A stretch of 64,000 nt of DNA from VXNE01 sp963668365 (GTDB lineage: Bacteria > Pseudomonadota > Gammaproteobacteria > Pseudomonadales > Azotimanducaceae). Within the stretch, counting starts at the first letter, position 1, and each line of letters begins with the position of its first letter. Below the pieces are notes generated by a model. The model was not told where the DNA came from. It saw only the letters and a list, made by a program, of their open reading frames with translations, and searched no databases. Shown piece after piece: positions 17,578 to 25,457 of this stretch. A program made the position numbers and the translations under genes. The stretch spans positions 1,984,001-2,048,000 of the forward strand of contig OY764266.1 of the NCBI GenBank assembly GCA_963668365.1, in the 5' to 3' direction.

Positions 17578-18891
17578 ATGGGATCGAGGACTGTCATCAA
17601 GGATGCCCGGATCGTCAATGAGGGGACGGTCGTCGAGGGCGACCTCGCCGTTCGGGATGGACGCATCGAGCGGATCGGGGGGAGCTTTTCGGGCGACGTC
17701 GAGATCGACGCCGCGGGCGCATGGCTGATCCCGGGGATGATCGACGACCAGGTCCACTTTCGCGAGCCCGGATTCGAGCACAAGGCCACCATCGCGACGG
17801 AGTCGGCGGCGGCGCTGGCGGGTGGCGTTACGAGCTACATGGAGATGCCCAACTGCGTGCCGCAGACCATCGACGCGGGCGCGCTGGAGGACAAGCATCG
17901 ACGCGCGGCGGCCAAATCCGCGGCCAACTACGCTTTCTACTTCGGGGCGACCAACGACAACCTCGAAGCGATCAAGGCGGTGGACCCGCTGAAGGCCTGC
18001 GGCGTCAAGGTGTTCATGGGCGCGTCCACGGGCAACATGCTGGTGGACGACGAAGAGACCCTGGAGGGCATCTTCGCGTCGAGCCCGCTGGTCATCGCGA
18101 CCCACTGCGAGGACACGCCGACGATCCTCGCCAACGAGATGCGCGCACGAAAGGAATACGGCGATGCGATCCCGATAGAGATGCATCCCCGGATCCGTTC
18201 CGAGGAGGCGTGCTACAAGTCGTCGAGTCTCGCCGTGGAACTCGCCACCCGCCACGGCAGCAGGCTGCATGTCCTGCACCTGACCACCGCGCGGGAACTG
18301 GAACTGTTCGAAACGGGTCCCGTCGAAGGCAAGCGCATCACCGCCGAGGTCTGCGTGCACCACCTGTTCTTCGACGAGACGGACTACGCGACCCGCGGCG
18401 CCGGCATCAAGTGCAATCCGGCGATCAAGACGCCGGACGACAGGCGCGCGTTGCGGGCGGCGGTGCTGGAGGACCGCATCGACATCGTGGCGACGGACCA
18501 CGCGCCGCATACGGACGAAGAGAAGCGCGCGCGCTATATCGACGCGCCGTCCGGTATGCCGCTGGTGCAGCACGCGCTGCTTTCGCTGCTTGAGCACATG
18601 CCGGTGGAGACGGTCGTGCAGAAGACGGCCCACGCGCCGGCGGCGAGATTCGGCGTCAGGGAGCGGGGCTATCTCCGGGAAGGATATTGGGCGGACCTGG
18701 TGTTGATCGACCCGGCCCGGACGACGGTGGTCGACGAGCAGCAACTGTTCTACAAGTGCGGCTGGTCACCGTTTTCGGGGGTGACTTTCGCATCGCGGGT
18801 CACGCACACGTTCCTCAACGGGCACCTGGTGTTTGCGCATGGCGAGTTGCGGGACAGATCCCGCGCCATGGCATTGGAGTTTGATCGTTAA
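17578..18891 (+). CDS. pyrC: Dihydroorotase, DDQVH subtype
   Basis: 437 residues from ATG 17578, with AGGAG eight bases upstream. It is an amidohydrolase-fold enzyme closing carbamoyl-aspartate to dihydroorotate in pyrimidine synthesis. Landmarks are LIPGMIDDQVHFREPGFEHK near residue 55, GVKVFMGASTGNMLVDDEET with the carbamylated-lysine position, THCED, HVLHLTTARE and DIVATDHAPHTDEEK with the catalytic aspartate. The first metal position reads Q (DDQVH) instead of the usual H of DxHxH. I recall the same variant from Bacteroidetes-type dihydroorotases, so this is probably a functional subtype rather than damage. No other pyr genes are adjacent, as is common. D-hydantoinase is less likely because of the KVFMGASTGNML block. 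Confidence 0.9.
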   Translation: MGSRTVIKDARIVNEGTVVEGDLAVRDGRIERIGGSFSGDVEIDAAGAWLIPGMIDDQVHFREPGFEHKATIATESAAALAGGVTSYMEMPNCVPQTIDAGALEDKHRRAAAKSAANYAFYFGATNDNLEAIKAVDPLKACGVKVFMGASTGNMLVDDEETLEGIFASSPLVIATHCEDTPTILANEMRARKEYGDAIPIEMHPRIRSEEACYKSSSLAVELATRHGSRLHVLHLTTARELELFETGPVEGKRITAEVCVHHLFFDETDYATRGAGIKCNPAIKTPDDRRALRAAVLEDRIDIVATDHAPHTDEEKRARYIDAPSGMPLVQHALLSLLEHMPVETVVQKTAHAPAARFGVRERGYLREGYWADLVLIDPARTTVVDEQQLFYKCGWSPFSGVTFASRVTHTFLNGHLVFAHGELRDRSRAMALEFDR

Positions 18892-18898
18892 ACTCCGG

Positions 18899-19140
18899 TC
18901 ACTGGCCAGGATCCAACGGCTCCCAGCGGATCGCATCCGCGAACACCACGTTGCCCGTCGTCCTGTTCGAGACTTCGAATCCTCCAATAGCGGATTCGTG
19001 CTGAATTCGAGCGCTGTCTGGTCCCGGATGGAGAAACCCCGATCGAGGTCGTCCATGTGGATTGCCTCGTCCGCAGGCGGGCGCCAATCACTCGTCCTGA
19101 CGCCTGTCCAGCCCGCGTCGGCATGCTGTACCTCGTTGGA
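18899..19140 (-). pseudogene. Decayed golvesin-type C-terminal domain
   Basis: On the reverse strand one frame reads WTGVRTSDWRPPADEAI then HMDDLDRGFSI. A second frame then continues FEVSNRTTGNVVFADAIRWE to a TAA stop. Both pieces align with the two ends of the golvesin-like domain that closes the giant protein at 13945-17292 (SDWVPPELGIVVDDLDPGFS and TTGDIVVADAVRWELV). The roughly 100 residues normally between them are missing and the frame has shifted. No start codon or upstream gene body survives; an in-frame stop precedes the fragment. It fills the gap between dihydroorotase and the methyltransferase. Confidence 0.7.
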
Positions 19141-19250
19141 CTACTGGACGGAGACCGATACCTCGTCCCGAGCGATCAAGTCACAAGGGGCGATCGAGAA
19201 GGATGCAGACACAGCGCAGATCGAACATTGCGAAACGCGGCTACTTGCAC

Positions 19251-20258
19251 TCAAAGCGGAAGGCTAAACTGGAGGTCCGATTCTGTCTCGACGAAGTCCT
19301 CTTTCTGAGGGATTTCTGCATGAGGTGAACACCCATCCTGTCGAGCTATGACCGCTGTTAGCCGCTTACCAACCCACTCCGCTACCGGAGGCGTCACAGC
19401 GTTGCCGATTGCGTGATATCGAAGGCTATCGATACGCTCAATTTGGTGCTCGTCAAAAGCTGAGGGCAAGGTCCAGTTCTCGGGAAAACCTTGCACTCGC
19501 TCGACCTCGTTCGGAGTAAAACGACGCACCCGTCCATCGGGGTACCAGACGTAGTTTCGAGACCAGTCCGTGCCCGTATGGCGGGCGGATTCCGCATAGA
19601 TGCAGTGGGCAAGACTCTTTACCAGGGGGCCTCGGCCAGAATCTCCAATGACCGTCTGAAAGAGGGAGGGAGATTTCTTCCCATTTGATCGACGCGCCTT
19701 AGGATTCCAGTCGCCGCATTGGGACTCAAAAAGTACTTCTCCGGAACTTCGCCAATCTCGATGCAGGGCAACAATGTAGACGCGACGGCGTTGCTGGGGG
19801 ACTCCGAAGTCTTTGCTATTAAGCACACGCCACGCGACACCATACCCGAGTTTGTCCAGCGCTTTGAGTACGATTGCGAAGTCTCGTCCTCCATGGCTAG
19901 AGAGAAGGCCGTGCACGTTTTCGAGGACAATGGCTCTTGGGTTGCGTCCTCGAACGAGTCGCACAAACTCATGAAAGAGTCCAGATTGACTTCCCTTAAG
20001 CCCAGAGCGCGGCCCCATTCTTGCCAACGAAAGGTCTTGGCAGGGGAACCCTGCCGCCCAAACGTCTGCTTTTGGGATTTCGGAGTCATCGAGCTTCCTT
20101 ATGTCCTCGTCTATTGGCAGGTCCGGCCAGTGTTGCCGTAGGATGTCGCGGCAAAAGGGATTGATCTCACAGTGGAAGCAGATCTTGAATCCCGCCCGCT
20201 CCTGGCCAAGGTCAAGGCCTCCAATTCCCGAGAAGAACGATGCGACGGAGTACGACAG
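19251..20258 (-). CDS. C5-cytosine DNA methyltransferase
   Basis: 335 residues with the full C5-MTase motif set in order: motif I ASFFSGIGGLDLG, motif IV AAGFPCQDLSLARMG with the catalytic cysteine, motif VI VLENVHG, motif VIII DFGVPQQRRRVYIVAL, motif IX RRFTPNEVERVQGFPENW and motif X AIGNAVTPPVAEW. The open frame continues upstream of the first ATG (20027) through motifs I and IV, so the true start is upstream. Between the in-frame stop and motif I there is no ATG, GTG or TTG. The best candidate is CTG at 20258, with AAGGGGGA six bases before it. It methylates cytosine at an unknown site. The divergent neighbour is the wreck of an HNH nuclease, so it now acts as an orphan or protective methylase. 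Base composition is lower in GC than the neighbours. Confidence 0.88.
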   Translation of the reverse strand: MSYSVASFFSGIGGLDLGQERAGFKICFHCEINPFCRDILRQHWPDLPIDEDIRKLDDSEIPKADVWAAGFPCQDLSLARMGPRSGLKGSQSGLFHEFVRLVRGRNPRAIVLENVHGLLSSHGGRDFAIVLKALDKLGYGVAWRVLNSKDFGVPQQRRRVYIVALHRDWRSSGEVLFESQCGDWNPKARRSNGKKSPSLFQTVIGDSGRGPLVKSLAHCIYAESARHTGTDWSRNYVWYPDGRVRRFTPNEVERVQGFPENWTLPSAFDEHQIERIDSLRYHAIGNAVTPPVAEWVGKRLTAVIARQDGCSPHAEIPQKEDFVETESDLQFSLPL

Positions 20259-20405
20259 CTGAATTCCCCCTTGGAACTCAAGCCAAACGGCATTACTTTA
20301 CCTACCCATAGTGTAGCGTAGAGCAGCCAACTACTAAATAGGGGATTTTCATTCTAAGGTAATCCTCGCCTTCGAGACGAGACCTGTTCACCGGGAGTTT
20401 CTCAC
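20259..20405. promoter_or_regulatory. AT-rich divergent intergenic region of the restriction-modification remnant
   Basis: About 150 bases that separate the methyltransferase from the divergent nuclease remnant. The stretch around 20290-20370 is distinctly AT-rich for this window (for example CTACTAAATAGGGGATTTTC) and must hold the promoters of both genes. A GGGAG lies nine bases before ATG 20406. Confidence 0.5.
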
Positions 20406-21006
20406 ATGACGACGTGCGCGATAAGGTGGAGACCGTCAGGCGGGCGGGGAGAGTTCGAGTTTGTTCCTTCCGATTCGTTGCTTGATCGTGAAATCATCGT
20501 TGACTTCGAGGCGTTCGGTATCCGAGTCCCAGCCGAGGTCAGGGGTGTGTACGCCCAGGGAAAGCCTCGCCTTCGAAAATTCGAAAGAGACAATCGCAGC
20601 AAGTTGCATCTCCCTCAGCTCGTTATGGCTGTGGCCGGACTGCCCGAGCCTGCGCGATCAGAAAAATCCCAAGCAATCGCCTTTCCGTTGGAGAACAGAG
20701 CCTTCGTGATGGACGAAATGAAGTTCGACGTTGTCGAGGATGATGGCATGTCGGTGGTCTTGAGGCCGCTTCGTGTCGCCATTCTGCACGGCAATTTCGA
20801 GATTGATTTGATTGACCGACTAGACGCCATCGCCGAAGACTCGAACGCCATTGAGGAACTTGGAGGTTCCAATCGCAAACTTGCGGAGGCTATTTGTGAC
20901 TGAACTTGCCATGGTGTGCGCGAGCTGCCACCGCATAATCCACTCTCAGAAGCCCTGCCTTACGATCAACGAAGTGCGAGACTTTCTGACGACCGCCGTT
21001 AGATGA
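20406..21006 (+). pseudogene. Restriction endonuclease remnant (N-terminal region plus HNH tail)
   Basis: A 165-codon frame from ATG 20406 ends at TGA 20901. It encodes a soluble, strand-rich segment (FEFVPSDSLLDREIIVDFEA, HLPQLVMAVAGLPEPARS) that I recognise only as the kind of N-terminal region found in some HNH-type restriction proteins. In the next frame, directly across that stop, the sequence reads VTELAMVCASCHRIIHSQKP then CLTINEVRDFL and stops at 21006. That is the terminal CxxCH part of an HNH nuclease. The first zinc knuckle and the HH catalytic portion that should come between are absent. I infer an internal deletion with frameshift. The pairing with a divergent C5-methyltransferase supports a former type II restriction-modification locus. 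Confidence 0.65.
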
Positions 21007-21079
21007 ACTGAGGTACAGATCCACCAACGGAATCGATTGGGTCGACTTATGCGCGAAGGTGCCCATGCCGACGACTTCC

Positions 21080-21538
21080 CTATCCGTTGGCGATCGGCGT
21101 CGCCTCGACGATGATCGAGTGGGACGCGGCGCGATCGAGATCCTCGGGAACGGGTGTCCCGTCCTTGCCGAGGCCGACGTCGTGGTACACGGCGTCTCCG
21201 GGGAACTCCGCGAGGTAGCTGGCCAGTAGCGTCCGGACGGTCGCGGGATCGTCATCTATGACGCTTGCGGAGCAGGGAACGTCGCGACCCCTGATGCGCA
21301 GCACCACGGCGGGTTCGTGCTTCAGGTTCGGCCACCACCCGGCGTCCCTGCTCGTGTGGCAGCGAATCTTCTCGCCGTCCCGGACGTAGCGTACCGGCGT
21401 CGTGTAGGTGCGCCCCGTCACCCGTCCCTTGAACGAGATCAGCATCAGGCTCCCGCTCACAAGGGGGTGCAGAGGCGAGCGAAGCAGCAACCGCATGGCG
21501 CGGTTGATGATGACGAACAGGGGTTCGGGAATTCTCAT
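21080..21538 (-). CDS. Deazaflavin (F420)-dependent nitroreductase-family protein
   Basis: 152 residues; ATG 21538 overlaps the ligase stop (ATGA). The split-barrel signature of the PF04075/DUF385 family is visible: SLMLISFKGRVTGRTYTTPV, RYVRDGEKIRCHTSR, DAGWWPNLKHEPAVVLRIRG. This family includes mycobacterial Ddn, which uses reduced F420 to reduce nitroimidazoles and quinones. Coupled translation with an acyl-CoA ligase suggests a shared catabolic role. The cofactor assignment rests on the family and on the presence of three LLM-class proteins in the window; no F420 biosynthesis genes are seen here. Confidence 0.82.
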   Translation of the reverse strand: MRIPEPLFVIINRAMRLLLRSPLHPLVSGSLMLISFKGRVTGRTYTTPVRYVRDGEKIRCHTSRDAGWWPNLKHEPAVVLRIRGRDVPCSASVIDDDPATVRTLLASYLAEFPGDAVYHDVGLGKDGTPVPEDLDRAASHSIIVEATPIANG

Positions 21539-23172
21539 GTGCTGCCTGCCTCGGAAAAAGCGCGCTCCGCTTCCGAGCGCGCCCACTTGTAGTCCGCCTT
21601 GCCGTTGGGAGCGCGTCTGACCTCTTCCACGAACAGTACGCGCCTGGGCGACTTGTAGCCGGCCAGATGGTCGTGGGCGAAGTCGATCAGATTCTGCTCT
21701 GTGATCGGATTGCGGGTGGATGCGACCGCGACGACGCGCTGGCCGAAGCGTTCGTCGGCAATGCCGACGACGAGACAGTCGTATACGTCTGAATGGCGCT
21801 TGAGCGCCTCTTCCACCTCTTCCGGATAGACCTTTTCGCCGGCGGTATTGATGCAGTTGCTGCCGCGGCCCAGGAGCGTGATGGCGCCGTCGGACTCCAC
21901 CGTCGCCCGGTCGCCGGCGAAGCTGTACCAGATGCCATCGATTTCCTTGAACGTCTCGGCGGACTTTTCGGGGTCCTTGTAGTAGCCGAAGGCCGCGGTG
22001 CGGCCGCTGGCCAGTCTCCCGACTTCCCCGGCCCCGGGTTCGACATCGCGACCATCGTCCGTGAACACCCGCACTCCGGAGTTGATCTTGAACCTGGCTG
22101 TCTCGACTGGGTTGTCGCGCGTCGCCACGGACGTGCCCAGCCCGCCTTCGGTCGAGCCCATGGTGTCCAGCAGCGTCATGTCCTGGTGCTCGAGCAGACT
22201 CGCCTTCACCTCCGCGCTCCACATGACGCCGCTCGAGACGATCTGTTGCAGCGAGGAGATGTCGTAGGGATTGCCTCGCGCCTTCGCATCGTTCAGCGCT
22301 TCCAGCATGGGCTTGGCGAACGCGTCGCCGACGATGGTGACGCCGGTGCAGCGGTTTCGCTCCACTTCGTTCCATATCAGGTGCGGGTCGAGGCCCAGCT
22401 TCGATATCGTCACCACCGTTCCTCCCGCCAGCAGCGGCATCATGGCACCGAGCCACATGCCGGTCCCGTGCATCAGTGGACAGGCGGTCAGGGCGACCGG
22501 CGGGTCTCCCCGCTCCGCCAGCGCCTCGATGAATGCCGGCACGTCCTCGACCTGTTTCGGCGCGGCGGAGCGGCTGCCGACAGCGAAGGCCGCGAGTCCG
22601 AAGACGAACGGGTGGTGGTGGTGCATGACGCCCTTCGGCATCCCGGTGGTGCCCCCGGTGTAGAGCATGTAGATGTCGTCGCCGGACCGTTGCTCGCGGA
22701 CCATCGGCGGGTTGTCCCGGATGACCTGTTCGTAGTCGAAGACGTCGGCGAGGAGCGATTCGGTGCCGTCGTCGACCTGGATGTACGTCCTGACCCTTGG
22801 CAGGCGGCCGCGGATTTCCCAGATGCGCGCCGCGTAGCAGGCCTGGAAGAACACGACTTCGGCGTCGGCGTTGTCGAGCAGGTAGACGAGTTCGTCGAAC
22901 GTGTAGCGATAGTTGACGTTCACGGCGACGCCGCGCGCCTTGAAGATGCCGTATTGGGCTTCGAGGTACGCGTTCGAATTGTGCAGGTAGATGGCGGCCT
23001 TGGAGTCGGGGCGGACGCCGCGCGACCGCAGGAAGCTTGCGATCCGCGCCGCCCGTTCGTCGTATTCGCGCCAGCTCCGCCTCACCTCGCCGCAAATGAG
23101 GGCGTCGCGGTCGGGAACCACATCGGATATGGCTTCCCAGAAGGAGGCGAAGTGCAGGTCCATTCCCGACAT
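21535..23172 (-). CDS. Acyl-CoA synthetase (AMP-forming)
   Basis: 545 residues from ATG 23172; starts at 23163 and 23199 are alternatives. ANL-superfamily motifs are present: DDIYMLYTGGTTGMPKGVMH (P-loop-like A3), LLDTMGSTEGGLGTSVATRD (A5), GIWYSFAGDRATVESDGAIT (A7 aspartate) and the C-terminal PNGKADYKWA with the adenylation lysine. It activates a carboxylic acid to the acyl-AMP and then the CoA thioester. The residues around the A5 motif and the MHHHHP loop resemble steroid or fatty acyl-CoA ligases of the FadD3/FadD19 type, but the substrate is not certain. It forms a coupled pair with the nitroreductase gene and is divergent from the O-antigen ligase gene. Confidence 0.88.
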   Translation of the reverse strand: MSGMDLHFASFWEAISDVVPDRDALICGEVRRSWREYDERAARIASFLRSRGVRPDSKAAIYLHNSNAYLEAQYGIFKARGVAVNVNYRYTFDELVYLLDNADAEVVFFQACYAARIWEIRGRLPRVRTYIQVDDGTESLLADVFDYEQVIRDNPPMVREQRSGDDIYMLYTGGTTGMPKGVMHHHHPFVFGLAAFAVGSRSAAPKQVEDVPAFIEALAERGDPPVALTACPLMHGTGMWLGAMMPLLAGGTVVTISKLGLDPHLIWNEVERNRCTGVTIVGDAFAKPMLEALNDAKARGNPYDISSLQQIVSSGVMWSAEVKASLLEHQDMTLLDTMGSTEGGLGTSVATRDNPVETARFKINSGVRVFTDDGRDVEPGAGEVGRLASGRTAAFGYYKDPEKSAETFKEIDGIWYSFAGDRATVESDGAITLLGRGSNCINTAGEKVYPEEVEEALKRHSDVYDCLVVGIADERFGQRVVAVASTRNPITEQNLIDFAHDHLAGYKSPRRVLFVEEVRRAPNGKADYKWARSEAERAFSEAGST

Positions 23173-23219
23173 TTTGAGGAGATTGGCCCGAGGGCACAAC
23201 CGGGGTACGCTCTCACGCG

Positions 23220-24398
23220 ATGTACCTCCTCGAGTATCGCGTTCCCATCGGCGCCGCTTTGCTGGTCTTTTCGTTCGCGTCGCTATTCGTCCTCACGAGC
23301 CAGAGCGGATCGAGCATTCCGACCTATGTGCTCGCCATCCTGATCCTCGCAGGATGCGGCCGCTGGTCGGGACTCTGGCTTGATCGGACATTTCTCTGCG
23401 CCGTGGCGCTCGTCGGCTATCTGGCGATCTCGAGCCTGTGGTCCGACCCGTTCGACGCCCGGGACGCCCTCAGCCAAGCGAACAAGGCGCTGCTCGTGGT
23501 GTCGTTCATCGTCGCTGCGGCCGAGGGTCTGCGCACCGACTGGTTCTTTCGACGGCTGACCCTGACGATTGCCGTGTTCGGCGGCGCGGCGGCGGCGGTG
23601 GCGCTGTTCCGGTTCTTCGCCTTCCCCCCGGACGACGGCCGCCTGGCTGGCCTCGGCCAACTGTACCTCCAAGTGCCGGCAGCCCTGATTTTCGGCGTGG
23701 CGCTGTTGTGTTCGCTCTACTGGGTATTCGAAGCGCCGTCGCTGCGCTGGCGAGCGTTGGCCGTGCTGAATGCGCTATGTCTTTCTTCGGCGGTGCTATG
23801 GACGGACTCCCGCAACGCCTGGGTGGCCGTGCCGTTCGCCTGCGTCGTCTACCTGGTCTCCCGGAGAACGAGGGCGGCGTCCACGTTCGCCCTGATCGTC
23901 ATCGCCCTGGCCGTTTCGGCAATGGCTCTCCTGGGGGCGTTGCTCATGAGCCCGGCAAGCGAACTCGTGCTGCCGCGCGGCGACAGCTATCGACCTGCGA
24001 TCTGGGCGGAAATCCTGTCCCGTGCGGGGGCGGGCGGACCCTGGTTCGGCAGCGGCGTGCTAACGGACGAGGATGTCCTTGTCGGCTGCTACCTGCTGGT
24101 ACACCCGCACAACTTGTACCTCGCGGTGTTGTACCAGGGGGGCGTTGTCGCCGTCGCGCTGTTCGCCGCCCTGCTGGTTCTGTCGATGCGAACGCTGTTG
24201 GCGAACTTCGCCCGGCAGGAGGCGAAACTCGCGCTGGGCATCTTCGCGTTGGCGCTGCCCGCGTATCTCCTCGATGGCCACGAACTGGTGGCAAAGATCG
24301 GCTGGACGTGGATGCTCATCTGGTTGCCTGTCGCAATCAGCATCGCTTCAAGCAGCGGCGGCCGACTCTATGACGCGAATCGTTTCGGCGGCGGCTAG
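23220..24398 (+). CDS. O-antigen ligase/polymerase family membrane protein
   Basis: 392 residues, almost entirely hydrophobic with about 11 spans. The large periplasmic loop of the Wzy/WaaL (PF04932) family contains SRNAWVAVPFACVVYLVSRR and later VHPHNLYLAVLYQGGVVAVA, where HPHNxxL is the family hallmark. It either polymerises surface polysaccharide repeat units or transfers them to lipid A-core from undecaprenyl diphosphate. It converges with the glycosyltransferase operon and stands at the edge of the polysaccharide cluster. Distinguishing ligase from polymerase by sequence alone is unreliable. Confidence 0.85.
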   Translation: MYLLEYRVPIGAALLVFSFASLFVLTSQSGSSIPTYVLAILILAGCGRWSGLWLDRTFLCAVALVGYLAISSLWSDPFDARDALSQANKALLVVSFIVAAAEGLRTDWFFRRLTLTIAVFGGAAAAVALFRFFAFPPDDGRLAGLGQLYLQVPAALIFGVALLCSLYWVFEAPSLRWRALAVLNALCLSSAVLWTDSRNAWVAVPFACVVYLVSRRTRAASTFALIVIALAVSAMALLGALLMSPASELVLPRGDSYRPAIWAEILSRAGAGGPWFGSGVLTDEDVLVGCYLLVHPHNLYLAVLYQGGVVAVALFAALLVLSMRTLLANFARQEAKLALGIFALALPAYLLDGHELVAKIGWTWMLIWLPVAISIASSSGGRLYDANRFGGG

Positions 24399-25457
24399 AT
24401 CCCAGGAAAACTCTCCGGCCCGCCGTCGGGCGGCCCCGGCCAATCGTGACCGGAGCGCGGTGTCGGTCATCATGCGTTTGAGCCCGCGGGCGATGTCGTC
24501 CGTGGATGTCGGATCGACCAGCAGCCCGGCGTCGCCGGCGACCTCCGGCATGGCCGATGTGTTGCCGGCAATCACGGGCTTGCCGAAAGTCATCGCCTCG
24601 ATGATCGGCAGGCCACATCCTTCATAGAGGCTTGGCATCGCGATAAAGTCGCAACCGGCGTACTGTCGGAGCAGATCGCCATCTTCCAGTGCTCCCAGCG
24701 CATGGACGCGTGATTCCAGTCCATTGCCCCGGATCAGCGCGCTCGCCTTTGGCATGCGCCAGCCCGGGCCTCCAACGAGGTGCAGGTCATGTTCGACGTC
24801 GTTGCGGATGCGGGCAAATGCCGTGAGCAGGCGCTGGAGGTTCTTTCTCGGCTCGACCGTTCCGACAAAGAGACCGAAAGGTCGGGGAGAGGAGATGGCC
24901 TCGATCCCGGATGCCGTCGCGAACGATGCCGGGTGCACGACCGTAGTCTTGTCCGCCGCCTCGGGAAAGTAGTGTTCGATGGAGCGTCGGGTCGCGCGCG
25001 ATACGGTGATAACGCGGGTGGCCTGCCTGATCGTGCGCGGCATCGTCGCGCGCTCGAGGAGATATCCCAGTCGCCGCATCGTCTCCGGCGCGTGTTTCCA
25101 CACCAGGTCGTGGATGGTGACAACGCTGGGCATCGGCATCCGAAGCGGAACGCGGTGGCGCGGGGACCAGAAAACGTCGGCCCGGTCCAGCGCCGCCCAT
25201 CTTGGGAACAGCACCTGGGCATGCAGTTCCTGCAGGCGGTCCGGCGTCCGGACGACAACATTCGACAGGTCGGCGAAGGAGGCTGGATCGATCTCCCTTG
25301 TGGACTCGGGCCCGTAGAGGAACCATTCGTGGGGCGACTGCCGCAGCATTCGCGGCAGCAGTTCAGCCAGATAGCGACCGATACCCGTCTTCGGCGCGGC
25401 CAGCGGGCGGGCGTCGACCGCGATCTTCACCGGCCGCAGATCAGATGCGCGCGCCAT
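24348..25457 (-). CDS. Glycosyltransferase family 4-like (GT-B fold)
   Basis: 369 residues. The N-terminal domain opens with KIAVDARPLAAPKTGIGRYL, the substrate-side loop of WbaZ/mannosyltransferase-like GT4 proteins. The C-terminal donor-binding domain has GLFVGTVEPRKNLQRLLTAF, ALGALEDGDLLRQYAGCDF and MPSLYEGCGLPIIEAMTFGK with the E-x7-E arrangement. It should transfer a sugar from a nucleotide donor (GDP-mannose is attractive because ManC lies nearby) during O-antigen or capsule assembly on the inner membrane. It overlaps the upstream glycosyltransferase gene by 17 bases and the 3' end of the ligase gene on the other strand by 51 bases. Confidence 0.88.
   Translation of the reverse strand: MARASDLRPVKIAVDARPLAAPKTGIGRYLAELLPRMLRQSPHEWFLYGPESTREIDPASFADLSNVVVRTPDRLQELHAQVLFPRWAALDRADVFWSPRHRVPLRMPMPSVVTIHDLVWKHAPETMRRLGYLLERATMPRTIRQATRVITVSRATRRSIEHYFPEAADKTTVVHPASFATASGIEAISSPRPFGLFVGTVEPRKNLQRLLTAFARIRNDVEHDLHLVGGPGWRMPKASALIRGNGLESRVHALGALEDGDLLRQYAGCDFIAMPSLYEGCGLPIIEAMTFGKPVIAGNTSAMPEVAGDAGLLVDPTSTDDIARGLKRMMTDTALRSRLAGAARRRAGEFSWDLAAAETIRVIESAAAA

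Noticed and set aside
18833..19267. 144-codon forward frame after dihydroorotase
   Set aside because: The opposite strand carries readable golvesin-domain fragments, so the forward frame is chance.
22980..23172. Extension of forward frames across the acyl-CoA ligase (21793-23343)
   Set aside because: Antisense to an enzyme with complete ANL motifs.
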